Shown here in pieces: positions 45,715 through 54,929 of a stretch of 64,000 nt of DNA. Position numbers and translations under genes: made by a program. Under the pieces are notes generated by a model. That model saw nothing but the letters and a program-made list of their open reading frames with translations. It did no database searches and was not told where the DNA came from. Each line of letters starts with the position of its first letter. The stretch's first letter is position 1. This stretch comes from Flavobacterium sp. N3904 (lineage in GTDB: Bacteria > Bacteroidota > Bacteroidia > Flavobacteriales > Flavobacteriaceae): positions 3,885,501 through 3,949,500 of the forward strand of contig NZ_CP110009.1 in the NCBI RefSeq assembly GCF_025947305.1, written 5' to 3'.

Positions 45715-47226
45715 ATGAAAATGTTAAAACTCTTTTTTTTACTATTTCCTTTAATCGCAATGAGTCAAAAAAAATTTGACTACATAAGAGAAAAGTTAGA
45801 ACAAAATCACAAATATGAATATGTTTATAATTTTGAAAATAATTATGCTGTCTTCAGAACTTTCGACAATAAAATGGGAGTTATTGATAGCACCGAAAAA
45901 ATAGTTATCAGACCTGTGTTTTCATTTATTTATAACAAAAAAGAACTCCAAAACCTATTCGAAGTTGGAAACGAAATAAATAACAAATTCAAGCGGGGAT
46001 TTATCGATTTAAAAGGTAATGTTAAAATCCCAATTATATACGACGATGTTTTTTACATTGAAAAAGGTTTAATCAGAGTTTCAAAAGACAATAAATTCGG
46101 AGTTATAGATACTTTAAATAATATTATTTTACCAACTAAATTTGACTACATATCAACAGATAATAATTTAATCATTGCCGAAATTAAAGGACTAAATAAT
46201 CTTTATGATTATCAAGGAAAACAAATAAGCAATTTGCAATTTACAGAGATTTCAAATTTCAGTAATAATAAAGCAATTATCGCCTTTCAGAATAAGTCAA
46301 ATTCAATTATTGATAATCTTGGAAATATTGTTTTAAAACCTATTAAAGATTATTATTTCGAAAGAGTTTTAAATAATGATTTATATTTAATTAAAAATAA
46401 TCAAAATGCTAAAGTTGGCGTAATGAATTCAAAAGGAGAATTTATTATTGAATGTAAATATGATGAAATAAAACAAGTAAAGTCTTTCTTTATTGCTAAA
46501 AGCAATAATAAAAAAGGATTTATTTCATTAACAGATTCTATAATAAAACCTTTTGTTTACGATGAAATTTATTTCAGCTATTTTGATGATGCAGTTTCTT
46601 TTGGAGACAACAATCTTGGAGATAATTACATTGTCCAAAAAGACAAATTATATGGCGTAATTAATCCTAACATTGAAAATGATATAATTCCATTGCGTTA
46701 TAAAAATATTAGAACTTTATTTGATAAGTATTTTATAGTTCAGAATACTAAAAATGAAAATGGTTTGTTTTTTGAAAACGGTGAAAAAGTTCTAAATGAA
46801 GAATATATATTTTTTAATGTATTTGAAAAGAGAATCTTTGCATCTAGAAACAACAAACACTTTTTGGTTCACTTAAAAGAAACAAAATATACTGAAAACG
46901 AAGCATTTGTAGATGAGTTTGTAAAATTTAAAGATGAACAAGAATTTCCAAAAAATGCAAATCAAATATTTAAATCAAAAGGAAAATTTGGAGTTATAAA
47001 TTATGAAAACAACATAATTATTCCTTGCGAATATGAATTAATAGAAAACATTTATCTTTCAAAAGAATTTATTGTTAAGAAAAACAACAAATTTGGAATA
47101 GTCAATTCAGAAAATAAAATTGTTGTAGACATTGGATATGATGAATTCAAAAAGTTAAAAGAATCTATATTATTTACAAAAGAGAATAAAAAAATTAAAA
47201 AGTATCACGAGATAACATACAAATAA
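45715..47226 (+). CDS. Cassette 7: exported WG-repeat protein
   Basis: Cassette 7 spans 45673-47358 (GTTGGCGGTAATAAT against ATTACTACCGCCAAC, 14 of 15). The 503-residue product has a signal peptide (MLKLFFLLFPLIAMSQ) and many divergent WG-type units such as KFGVIDTLNNIILPTKFDYI, KVGVMNSKGEFIIECKYDEI and KFGVINYENNIIIPCEYELI. It is the largest cassette gene and shares a repeat family with the frameshifted gene at 5257-6368. WG proteins are often surface or secreted; function unknown. Confidence 0.8.
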   Translation: MKMLKLFFLLFPLIAMSQKKFDYIREKLEQNHKYEYVYNFENNYAVFRTFDNKMGVIDSTEKIVIRPVFSFIYNKKELQNLFEVGNEINNKFKRGFIDLKGNVKIPIIYDDVFYIEKGLIRVSKDNKFGVIDTLNNIILPTKFDYISTDNNLIIAEIKGLNNLYDYQGKQISNLQFTEISNFSNNKAIIAFQNKSNSIIDNLGNIVLKPIKDYYFERVLNNDLYLIKNNQNAKVGVMNSKGEFIIECKYDEIKQVKSFFIAKSNNKKGFISLTDSIIKPFVYDEIYFSYFDDAVSFGDNNLGDNYIVQKDKLYGVINPNIENDIIPLRYKNIRTLFDKYFIVQNTKNENGLFFENGEKVLNEEYIFFNVFEKRIFASRNNKHFLVHLKETKYTENEAFVDEFVKFKDEQEFPKNANQIFKSKGKFGVINYENNIIIPCEYELIENIYLSKEFIVKKNNKFGIVNSENKIVVDIGYDEFKKLKESILFTKENKKIKKYHEITYK

Positions 47227-47233
47227 TTACTAC

Positions 47234-47364
47234 CGCCAACACACGCTACAAGCAATTTGGGGATTAGGATTAATGGAAAATGGTTTTGTATTTGGAAGAT
47301 TTGGCAAATCCGAAAATTGGGCTTAATTTAGTCCCAAACTGCTTGTAGCGCGGGAACGTTATAG
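47234..47364 (+). repeat. attC-like site of cassette 7
   Basis: CGCCAAC to GTTATAG; arms CGCTACAAGCAATTTGGG and CCCAAACTGCTTGTAGCG. Confidence 0.85.
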
Positions 47365-47428
47365 GTAACCGTAAAAACTGACAAATCCTGAAATAGGTTG
47401 ACTAAAAATTAAACACTTTTAGTAAACT

Positions 47429-47839
47429 ATGGAACCCACAAAAAAAGAACACTGTCCAAAAATTGAGTACAAAAAAATCGGTTTTGACTTAAAACTTTCC
47501 ATCATTGACCAAATTTCTAACGGTCAAATTTCCCTAAATCATGCTTCAAAATTACATGGAATTTCTCGCTCTTCAATAACGTATTGGATGAAAAAATTAC
47601 GTTCCTTTGAACAAAACTCCAAAACTATGAGCAAAAATCAAGAACTAAAAAAACTTAAAGAGCGTATCGAAGAACTGGAATTCATTAAAGACTTTCAACA
47701 AATGATAATTGCTGATTTTGAAGTAAGTACTAATCTTGATTTTGCAAAAAAGTCATTGCCCGAAGCATTGCTAAAAGAAGTGGAGAAAAAGAAAAAAGAC
47801 CTTTTAAAATCAAATGGTTCTCCAGGTGCTTCGGAATAA
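47429..47839 (+). CDS. IS3-family transposase OrfA, copy 1
   Basis: A 136-residue DNA-binding subunit: helix-turn-helix FDLKLSIIDQISNGQISLNHASKLHGISRSSITYWMKKLR in outline (residues about 18-57), then a coiled coil (LKKLKERIEELEFIKDF). The frame ends 43 codons before the first ATG of orfB-type sequence, and an A6G run at 47792-47798 is a good site for the -1 frameshift that makes the OrfAB transposase. Confidence 0.9.
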   Translation: MEPTKKEHCPKIEYKKIGFDLKLSIIDQISNGQISLNHASKLHGISRSSITYWMKKLRSFEQNSKTMSKNQELKKLKERIEELEFIKDFQQMIIADFEVSTNLDFAKKSLPEALLKEVEKKKKDLLKSNGSPGASE

Positions 47840-48675
47840 GCACTCAGGCTTATTACAAACGAATTAATAAACAGAATATTGAGGATTTAGAGGCTCAAAA
47901 AATCAAAAAACTCATCACTCCTATTCGCCAAAAAATGGCTCGATATGGAGCCAAAAAACTCTATCTTGACTTGAAAGATGACTTTAAAAAAAATGATATA
48001 AAAATAGGTAGAGACAAGTTCTTTCATTTTTTAAGATATCACAATTTATTAATACCAAAAACAAAGCTTTATCACATTACAACCGACTCTAAACATGGAT
48101 TTTACAAATCAAAAGACTTACTTGTCAACCTTGAAATAAAACATGCTGAACAGGTATTTGTCAGTGATATAACTTACATTAAACTCACATCTCAGCATGC
48201 CTATTTAGCCTTAGTCACAGACGTTTATTCAAAGAAAATCATGGGTTATAAAATTGATACAAATATGCGCGTACAATTGGTCAAAGATGCTTTAGTAATG
48301 GCTGTTAAAAATAGACGTTACATCAATATAAATCTAATCCATCATTCCGATAGAGGGATGCAATATTGTTGTCCAGATTTTGCTGAATTTGCTAAATCTA
48401 AGAACATTATTTTAAGTACAACACAAAATTCCAGCCCATATGAAAATGCTGTTGCAGAAAGAATTAATGGAATATTAAAACACGAATTTGGATTAAATAA
48501 AACAATTCCAAACTTAAAAACAGCTCAAAAAATGGTAAAACAAGCAATAGAAATTTACAACAACGAACGTAGACATTGCTCTCTGGGAATGAAAACACCT
48601 GAATTTGCACACGTGAATCAAATCCACAAATACAAATCCTATAAGAAGAATAAAATCGCTATTTTAGTTGCGTAG
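47797..48675 (+). CDS. IS3-family transposase OrfB (frameshift product), copy 1
   Basis: Catalytic part of the transposase, read in -1 frame from the A6G run; its first ATG is at 47935. After the shift the sequence runs through CFGISTQAYYKR and an HTH_21-like segment, then the DDE integrase core: FVSDITYI (first Asp), HHSDRGMQYCC (second Asp) and NAVAERINGILKHE (Glu). All three catalytic residues are present, so the copy looks functional. Confidence 0.88.
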   Translation, partial: RPFKIKWFSRCFGISTQAYYKRINKQNIEDLEAQKIKKLITPIRQKMARYGAKKLYLDLKDDFKKNDIKIGRDKFFHFLRYHNLLIPKTKLYHITTDSKHGFYKSKDLLVNLEIKHAEQVFVSDITYIKLTSQHAYLALVTDVYSKKIMGYKIDTNMRVQLVKDALVMAVKNRRYININLIHHSDRGMQYCCPDFAEFAKSKNIILSTTQNSSPYENAVAERINGILKHEFGLNKTIPNLKTAQKMVKQAIEIYNNERRHCSLGMKTPEFAHVNQIHKYKSYKKNKIAILVA

Positions 48676-48815
48676 GAATGTTGACAAGTTTGGAAAAAAA
48701 TCCCTTCAAAGATTTTTTCTAAACTTATCAATATTACGTCTACAATCACCTATTTTTGAAATTATAAAACAACCAAAAATAGTCAACCAATATCAGGACA
48801 AGACAAACGAAAACA

Positions 48816-49379
48816 ATGATATTAACACAAGAACATTTGGACTTTGAAAAATTCAGCCGACACCTCCTTGGGCTGACAATTATTAAAGTTGAATATTCTG
48901 AAATTAATTACGAGCCGACAAACCCTAGACCAAACTATCCGACAAAATACAAAAACCTTGACTCAGTTGACTTCTCAATCTTTCTTCATACCGACAGTGA
49001 AAAATTGGTTGAGATTTATTGGGATGACAAATTTTTTCAATTTGGTATTGGCATTAAAATAAACGAGCAATCTGATTTTTCTGGAAATATAAAATGGAAT
49101 GTTTCGCCGAACGACCTTTGGAAAAAATTTATTGGAACAAAAATTACAAACATAAATATTACTTGGGAAACAGTTACAACAACAGAAGAAAAGACACAGA
49201 AGACTAAGAAATTTATATATCCGCAAGACATAAAAATTACTTTTTCAAATGACAAGAATTTGTTTGTAAGTGTAGCTGGTTTTTTAGACCAAAACGACGA
49301 AGAAGTTTATGGGATGCTTGACAATTTAACCGTGACGGACAACGAAGAATTGGCAAAACAAGTAAAAATGATAAATTGA
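48816..49379 (+). CDS. Cassette 8: hypothetical protein
   Basis: Cassette 8 spans 47359-49530 (GTTATAGGTA ... TACCTATAAC) and was about 745 bp before the IS3 insertion. The 187-residue soluble product contains FSRHLLGLTIIKVEYSEI and TDNEELAKQVKM. Beta-rich, no signal peptide, family not recognised; the compact single-domain form would suit an immunity-type protein but nothing shows this. The IS lies just upstream of its ATG and may have altered its expression. Confidence 0.65.
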   Translation: MILTQEHLDFEKFSRHLLGLTIIKVEYSEINYEPTNPRPNYPTKYKNLDSVDFSIFLHTDSEKLVEIYWDDKFFQFGIGIKINEQSDFSGNIKWNVSPNDLWKKFIGTKITNINITWETVTTTEEKTQKTKKFIYPQDIKITFSNDKNLFVSVAGFLDQNDEEVYGMLDNLTVTDNEELAKQVKMIN

Positions 49380-49404
49380 GTATCTAAACGGCCAAAACGG
49401 CTAC

Positions 49405-49536
49405 CTATAACACACGCTACAAGCAATTTGGGTATTAGGCATAATGGAAAAATTGGTTTGTATTTGGAAGATTTGGCAAATCCGAATAATGGGCTTAATT
49501 TAGTCCCAAACTGCTTGTAGCGCGGGGACGTTAGGT
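49405..49536 (+). repeat. attC-like site of cassette 8
   Basis: CTATAAC to GTTAGGT; arms CGCTACAAGCAATTTGGG and CCCAAACTGCTTGTAGCG. Confidence 0.85.
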
Positions 49537-49562
49537 AGCATAACACAAAAAAATCAGGAAAA

Positions 49563-50099
49563 ATGAAGACATTTTATTATTTAATATTATTCTCTTTTCT
49601 AATTTCAGCTTGCCATAAAAAAGAAAACGAATGTGATTCTTTAAAATCCTATATTTATTCAGACGCAACAGAAGCAAGAGTGTGTACGTCAAAACTTACA
49701 TGTGGAGACACAGTATTTCGAACTGAATATTATCCAACTCAGAAATCTTACTTTGCACTAAATGGACAAAAGCAAAAACTTAAAATAGATTCATTAATAA
49801 AGCAAGTCGATTTTACAAATCTAGAAAAAGAATATATTGAAGAATCCTTACAAGATGGACACGCATTTAAAATAATCATTCACAATCAAAACAAATTTGA
49901 TTCTATATTTGTTTATGGAAAAAAAGCACCAAAGAATATCTATCAAATTTCGAATGAATTTAATAAAATACTTAAATCATTAACGTTCGTTCCATATACA
50001 AAAGATATAGATTATGGTAAACATCAAATAAGACTCCTTCCGCCACCTCCGCCACCTAAAAATATGGACAAAATAATTTTTAAAAAGAACTCACAATAA
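49563..50099 (+). CDS. Cassette 9: hypothetical lipoprotein
   Basis: Cassette 9 spans 49531-50332 (GTTAGGTAGC ... GCTACCTAAC). The 178-residue product has a lipoprotein signal (FYYLILFSFLISACHKKEN; Cys17). The mature part includes four further cysteines near the N-terminus (NECDS, RVCTSKLTCGD) and a proline run LLPPPPPPKN near the C-terminus. No family recognised. Confidence 0.7.
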   Translation: MKTFYYLILFSFLISACHKKENECDSLKSYIYSDATEARVCTSKLTCGDTVFRTEYYPTQKSYFALNGQKQKLKIDSLIKQVDFTNLEKEYIEESLQDGHAFKIIIHNQNKFDSIFVYGKKAPKNIYQISNEFNKILKSLTFVPYTKDIDYGKHQIRLLPPPPPPKNMDKIIFKKNSQ

Positions 50100-50206
50100 T
50101 CATTTTTAAAATAGCTAAGTTTATCATCACGGAATCTGACAAACTTTGCCTAATTCGATGTGGAAAACAAGCGGAAATGGAAAAGAATTGCGCATAAAGT
50201 TACGCT

Positions 50207-50338
50207 ACCTAACACACGCTACAAGCAATTTGGGGATTTGGCTAAATTTGAAATTGGTTTTGTATTTGGAAGATTTGGCAAATCCGAAGAATGGTCTTAA
50301 TTTAGTCCCAAACTGCTTGTAGCGCGAGAACGTTGGTG
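50207..50338 (+). repeat. attC-like site of cassette 9
   Basis: ACCTAAC to GTTGGTG; arms CGCTACAAGCAATTTGGG and CCCAAACTGCTTGTAGCG; the right spacer is CGAGAAC in place of CGGGAAC. Confidence 0.85.
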
Positions 50339-50401
50339 GCAAGCAAAACAGTGACAAATCCTGAAATAGGTTGACTAAAAATTAAACACTTTTAGTAAAC
50401 T

Positions 50402-50812
50402 ATGGAACCCACAAAAAAAGAACACTGTCCAAAAATTGAGTACAAAAAAATCGGTTTTGACTTAAAACTTTCCATCATTGACCAAATTTCTAACGGTCAA
50501 ATTTCCCTAAATCATGCTTCAAAATTACATGGAATTTCTCGCTCTTCAATAACGTATTGGATGAAAAAATTACGTTCCTTTGAACAAAACTCCAAAACTA
50601 TGAGCAAAAATCAAGAACTAAAAAAACTTAAAGAGCGTATCGAAGAACTGGAATTCATTAAAGACTTTCAACAAATGATAATTGCTGATTTTGAAGTAAG
50701 TACTAATCTTGATTTTGCAAAAAAGTCATTGCCCGAAGCATTGCTAAAAGAAGTGGAGAAAAAGAAAAAAGACCTTTTAAAATCAAATGGTTCTCCAGGT
50801 GCTTCGGAATAA
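50402..50812 (+). CDS. IS3-family transposase OrfA, copy 2
   Basis: 136 residues, identical in protein sequence to OrfA of copy 1: helix-turn-helix plus coiled coil. The frameshift run A6G is at 50765-50771. Confidence 0.9.
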   Translation: MEPTKKEHCPKIEYKKIGFDLKLSIIDQISNGQISLNHASKLHGISRSSITYWMKKLRSFEQNSKTMSKNQELKKLKERIEELEFIKDFQQMIIADFEVSTNLDFAKKSLPEALLKEVEKKKKDLLKSNGSPGASE

Positions 50813-51648
50813 GCACTCAGGCTTATTACAAACGAATTAATAAACAGAATATTGAGGATTTAGAGGCTCAAAAAATCAAAAAACTCATCACTCCTATTCG
50901 CCAAAAAATGGCTCGATATGGAGCCAAAAAACTCTATCTTGACTTGAAAGATGACTTTAAAAAAAATGATATAAAAATAGGTAGAGACAAGTTCTTTCAT
51001 TTTTTAAGATATCACAATTTATTAATACCAAAAACAAAGCTTTATCACATTACAACCGACTCTAAACATGGATTTTACAAATCAAAAGACTTACTTGTCA
51101 ACCTTGAAATAAAACATGCTGAACAGGTATTTGTCAGTGATATAACTTACATTAAACTCACATCTCAGCATGCCTATTTAGCCTTAGTCACAGACGTTTA
51201 TTCAAAGAAAATCATGGGTTATAAAATTGATACAAATATGCGCGTACAATTGGTCAAAGATGCTTTAGTAATGGCTGTTAAAAATAGACGTTACATCAAT
51301 ATAAATCTAATCCATCATTCCGATAGAGGGATGCAATATTGTTGTCCAGATTTTGCTGAATTTGCTAAATCTAAGAACATTATTTTAAGTACAACACAAA
51401 ATTCCAGCCCATATGAAAATGCTGTTGCAGAAAGAATTAATGGAATATTAAAACACGAATTTGGATTAAATAAAACAATTCCAAACTTAAAAACAGCTCA
51501 AAAAATGGTAAAACAAGCAATAGAAATTTACAACAACGAACGTAGACATTGCTCTCTGGGAATGAAAACACCTGAATTTGCACACGTGAATCAAATCCAC
51601 AAATACAAATCCTATAAGAAGAATAAAATCGCTATTTTAGTTGCGTAG
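50770..51648 (+). CDS. IS3-family transposase OrfB (frameshift product), copy 2
   Basis: Identical protein to OrfB of copy 1 with intact DDE residues; first ATG at 50908. Read in -1 frame from the A6G run at the end of orfA. Confidence 0.88.
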   Translation, partial: RPFKIKWFSRCFGISTQAYYKRINKQNIEDLEAQKIKKLITPIRQKMARYGAKKLYLDLKDDFKKNDIKIGRDKFFHFLRYHNLLIPKTKLYHITTDSKHGFYKSKDLLVNLEIKHAEQVFVSDITYIKLTSQHAYLALVTDVYSKKIMGYKIDTNMRVQLVKDALVMAVKNRRYININLIHHSDRGMQYCCPDFAEFAKSKNIILSTTQNSSPYENAVAERINGILKHEFGLNKTIPNLKTAQKMVKQAIEIYNNERRHCSLGMKTPEFAHVNQIHKYKSYKKNKIAILVA

Positions 51649-51786
51649 GAATGTTGACAAGTTTGGAAAAAAATCCCTTCAAAGATTTTTTCTAAACTTA
51701 TCAATATTACGGCTACAATCACCTATTTTTGAAATTATAAAACAACCAAAAATAGTCAACCTATATCAGGACAAGACACAGAAATC

Positions 51787-52491
51787 GTGAAACTGACAAA
51801 AATTACAGACAAAGGCAAGACGGGAAACTTTGACGTTGGACAGGGTGAAATATTGATTTGCAGTTGGAATGACGGAGCAAATCCTGACTTCTATGCTTTT
51901 GACAATTCCAAAATTATAAAACAAGTAAACGAAGAGTATTTTGCAAAAGCAGTTGTTGGAGAAAATCATAAGAAAATAGCTGAAATATTGCCTGAAAAAA
52001 TTCATAATTATAGAATTACAAAAAGTAATAATGGAGAAATATACTTTTGTACATTTCAAGAAGGAATAATTTATGGCTTTGACAAATTGGGAAATTCAAT
52101 TTTAAATTGGAATATAGAAGTTGGCGAAGGACATCCAATCTATGACATAAAATATCAAGAACCTGATTTTTTATGGCTTGCCTTCCCGACAGGACAAACC
52201 GTTACACAAGTATGTCTAACTAGTCGAAAAGAAGTTTTTAAAATTGGCGAATATAGTTGGGACGACAATTGTGAGCCACTTAGCTATCCTGAAAGTATTT
52301 TTATTGGTGACAATAATTTATACATTCCCAATATGGGTAACAAAAAACTTTTCAAAGTTGACCTATTAACAAAAAATATTGACTTGATAACGACATTTGA
52401 AGAGAGAATTTGGCAATATGGAGAAACCGAAATTGGAACTTTTTTAGTAACAGACACAGGAATTTATGAACTTGAAAAAAACACAGAATAA
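51787..52491 (+). CDS. Cassette 10: beta-propeller-like hypothetical protein
   Basis: Cassette 10 spans 50333-52626 (GTTGGTGGCAAGCA against TGCCTGCCACCAAC, 13 of 14). The 234-residue product starts at a GTG (51787) and has repeated beta-strand units such as GEIYFCTFQEGIIYGFDKLG and DNNLYIPNMGNKKLFKVDL, like a small beta-propeller. No signal peptide. The IS3 copy ends 8 bp upstream, separating the gene from its original cassette leader. Confidence 0.65.
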   Translation: MKLTKITDKGKTGNFDVGQGEILICSWNDGANPDFYAFDNSKIIKQVNEEYFAKAVVGENHKKIAEILPEKIHNYRITKSNNGEIYFCTFQEGIIYGFDKLGNSILNWNIEVGEGHPIYDIKYQEPDFLWLAFPTGQTVTQVCLTSRKEVFKIGEYSWDDNCEPLSYPESIFIGDNNLYIPNMGNKKLFKVDLLTKNIDLITTFEERIWQYGETEIGTFLVTDTGIYELEKNTE

Positions 52492-52500
52492 ATTGCCTGC

Positions 52501-52632
52501 CACCAACACACGCTACAAGCAATTTGGGTATTAGGCTTAATTTGAAATTGGTTTTGTATTTGGGAGATTTGGCAAATCCGAAAATAGGGCTTAATTTAGT
52601 CCCAAACTACTTGTAGCGCCAGGACGTTAGCG
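52501..52632 (+). repeat. attC-like site of cassette 10
   Basis: CACCAAC to GTTAGCG; arms CGCTACAAGCAATTTGGG and CCCAAACTACTTGTAGCG; right spacer is CCAGGAC, a variant. Confidence 0.85.
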
Positions 52633-52648
52633 GTAATATAAATCAAAA

Positions 52649-53677
52649 ATGAGTTTAAAAGAAAAATTTTTAGAAGCTAAAACTATCTTATTTCAAAAAT
52701 ATTGGGTTGACCCAGTATGGAGTAAAGTTATATCTGCAATTATCATTGCGATTGGAACAGCTTTATACATTATAGTGAAAAGCATCTATAATAAAATTTC
52801 ATTTTTATCAACAACACAACAAGTAGTTTCCTATTTTCAATCCTCTACAAAACTAAATAACTTAGTTATATGGATAAGTTTATTTATAATTTGTTGGGCG
52901 CTAATTATCTTTACACAATCAATATTAAAAAAGCTAAATACAAATAAAGAGAAAACCAATTCAACAAATGATGCTGAAGAACTTCCTGTAATTTATGACC
53001 ACTCTACAACTTTTTTTGCATATCGGTTAGCAAGTGCATTTCCAGGTCAAAGAGGTTTAGAATGGTATGATTCCAAAACAGCTGTAAATAGATTGAAAAT
53101 TGTTTTTCAAGATCCAATTGATTTTAAGCCCAATATTAATTCTGAGTATGTTTCAGATCCATTATGGTGGTTTAGAGGACATCGATCAATGTTCATTAAA
53201 AAATTTAAGCAATTATCGAAAACAAAAATCTTATTAGGAATTGATGAATTAGAAATTAACCGTATTGCAGTTTTTGTAAGTGATTCATATTACAAATGCT
53301 TTATTTATATAGAGACCAAAGGAGAAAAGCAAATCGGATTATATAATAGAACTGAGGAAGAAATAAAAAATTCTGTAGGCCATTTTGGATATTGTTGGGA
53401 AGAATATGCTTTAATGGGGAAAAGACCAATCAGTCGAGAACATTATGATGATGGAGCAACAATTATAAATGGTAAAGTTGTAGAGACATCCCAAACAGAA
53501 CTGCGAGTTAGATATTTATCAAATTATAATTTTCTACTTACAGCTAAAGAATCTCCTTATAATTCAAGAAAATTTGATAGAGAATCTCAAGATTATTTTG
53601 ATAAAATATTAAAAGATGAAATAGCTCCTGAAACCTTTTTTGATTATTTAGATACATTTAGAAAACACGAGGAATAG
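52649..53677 (+). CDS. Cassette 11: hypothetical membrane protein
   Basis: Cassette 11 spans 52627-53810 (GTTAGCGGTA ... TACCGCTAAC). The 342-residue product has two transmembrane segments (about 19-43 and 73-95) and then a large soluble domain (about 115-342) with FAYRLASAFPGQRGLEWYDS, PLWWFRGHRSMFIKKF and KILLGIDELEINRIAVFVS. The start follows the junction by only 22 bp. No family recognised. Confidence 0.68.
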   Translation: MSLKEKFLEAKTILFQKYWVDPVWSKVISAIIIAIGTALYIIVKSIYNKISFLSTTQQVVSYFQSSTKLNNLVIWISLFIICWALIIFTQSILKKLNTNKEKTNSTNDAEELPVIYDHSTTFFAYRLASAFPGQRGLEWYDSKTAVNRLKIVFQDPIDFKPNINSEYVSDPLWWFRGHRSMFIKKFKQLSKTKILLGIDELEINRIAVFVSDSYYKCFIYIETKGEKQIGLYNRTEEEIKNSVGHFGYCWEEYALMGKRPISREHYDDGATIINGKVVETSQTELRVRYLSNYNFLLTAKESPYNSRKFDRESQDYFDKILKDEIAPETFFDYLDTFRKHEE

Positions 53678-53684
53678 ATACTAC

Positions 53685-53816
53685 CGCTAACACACGCTAC
53701 AAGCAATTTGGGTATTAGGCTTAATTTGAAATTGGTTTTGTATTTGGCAGATTTGGCAAATCCGAATAATGGGCTTAATTTAGTCCCAAACTACTTGTAG
53801 CGCGGGGACGTTATGC
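53685..53816 (+). repeat. attC-like site of cassette 11
   Basis: CGCTAAC to GTTATGC; arms CGCTACAAGCAATTTGGG and CCCAAACTACTTGTAGCG. Confidence 0.85.
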
Positions 53817-54270
53817 GGGAGTTGGGCGAAAAAAAAAAACATTTCAGTTAAAATCACGTTTTTAAAAAGCATATAGTTGCGCTGAAAATCGAAATATAGA
53901 AACTTAAAATTGGAGTTTTAGTCTGGAATTTGAAAAGCTTAAACTAGAATTTTGGAGTTTCTAAACTGAATTCTAAATGTAAAACTTGAAATGTAGAAAC
54001 TTGAAAAGCAAACTTGAGTTTCAGACTTTACAAACTGAATCTGAAAAGCAGAACTTGAAAATTGGAGTTTTAAATTGGATTGCAAAAATTGAAACTTAAA
54101 TATTGAAGTTTCATCGAAAATAAAAATAAATAATCGTTTTGGTTTTTAAACTGAAACGAAAAACGGGAATAAAATTTAGCAAAGATTTGGGCAAGAATTA
54201 GGTTTTTAGTCGGCCAAAATTAGGCTGAAAATCGATTAATAATTGAGAATATCAGCTAGAAACAACCCCC
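53811..54270 (+). repeat. Cassette 12: non-coding cassette N2, copy 1
   Basis: Cassette 12 spans 53811-54397 (GTTATGCGGG ... CCCGCATAAC). No ORF over 60 codons. The interior is made of short degenerate direct and inverted units (GAAACTT, GGAGTTTTA, CTGAATTCTAAA, TTGAAAAGC) with many possible hairpins. Other copies start at 60680, 62034 and 62619. Copy 1 and copy 4 share variant bases against copies 2 and 3. Confidence 0.82.
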
Positions 54271-54403
54271 GCATAACACTTGCTACTAGTGATTTGGGCA
54301 ATTGGTTTAAGGGGAAAATGGTTTTGTATTTGGGATTTTTAGGCAAATCCGAAAATAAGGCTTAATTTAGTCCCAAACCACTAGTAGCAAGGGAACGTTA
54401 GGG
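54271..54403 (+). repeat. attC-like site of cassette 12 (N2-type arms)
   Basis: GCATAAC to GTTAGGG. The arms differ from the main type but still pair: TGCTACTAGTGATTTGGG with CCCAAACCACTAGTAGCA. Spacers remain 3 nt (ACT) and 7 nt (AGGGAAC). Confidence 0.85.
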
Positions 54404-54745
54404 TGTATAGCTGTTGACGATCAAAAGTCGATTATAATCAGAAACTTTAGTTCGGAAAATACATAACGAAGCAGAAACCGAGCTGGCCGAAATCTGAACT
54501 CAAATCTGAACCGAAATTCGAACCGAAATCTGAAACTTAATTGTTGCGGACAAAGAAACGTGAACTGCTTTATGGAAAACCGAAAGCGGAATATTTTTGT
54601 CGATTTTACTTGAGGTTTAACTGAAACTTGAAGTTCAAAAACGGAAACTATTTGGAACGGAAATCGGAAGGCGGAAAAGTTACCGAAATCGGAATCGACA
54701 ATTGGGAAGTCTAATCGTTCGTGCTCAGCATCGTCAAGCTACACA
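54398..54745 (+). repeat. Cassette 13: non-coding cassette N1, copy 2
   Basis: Cassette 13 spans 54398-54871 and appears identical to cassette 1, including its attC. No ORF. Confidence 0.85.
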
Positions 54746-54877
54746 CCCTAACACACGCTACAAGCAATTTGGGCATTTGGCTTAAAGCAAAAATTGATTT
54801 GTATTTGGAAGATTTGGCAAATCCGAAAATAGGGCTTAATTTAGTCCCAAACTGCTTGTAGCGCGGGGACGTTAGTG
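54746..54877 (+). repeat. attC-like site of cassette 13
   Basis: CCCTAAC to GTTAGTG; arms CGCTACAAGCAATTTGGG and CCCAAACTGCTTGTAGCG. Confidence 0.85.
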
Positions 54878-54929
54878 GCAAGCTTACCGCAGAAACGAAA
54901 AAAACTTCAATAAAATCTACTAAAACTGA

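Larger units (their letters stand above)
47379..48805 (+). mobile_element. IS3-family element, copy 1 (in cassette 8)
   Basis: A 1427-bp element with imperfect terminal inverted repeats (TGACAAATCCTGAAATAGG at the left; the right end reads TGTCTTGTCCTGATATTGG when reverse-complemented, continuing GTTGACTA in both). It is flanked by a 3-bp duplication AAC (47376-47378 and 48806-48808), as usual for IS3. Inside are orfA and orfB in -1 frame. It sits in the short leader of cassette 8, 10 bp before the start codon of the cassette gene. Confidence 0.92.
50352..51778 (+). mobile_element. IS3-family element, copy 2 (in cassette 10)
   Basis: Same 1427-bp element as copy 1, flanked by a 3-bp duplication CAG (50349-50351 and 51779-51781). 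It differs from copies 1 and 3 at a few bases near the right end (ATTACGGCTAC, CAACCTATATC). It is inserted in the leader of cassette 10, a few bases before its GTG start. Confidence 0.92.
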
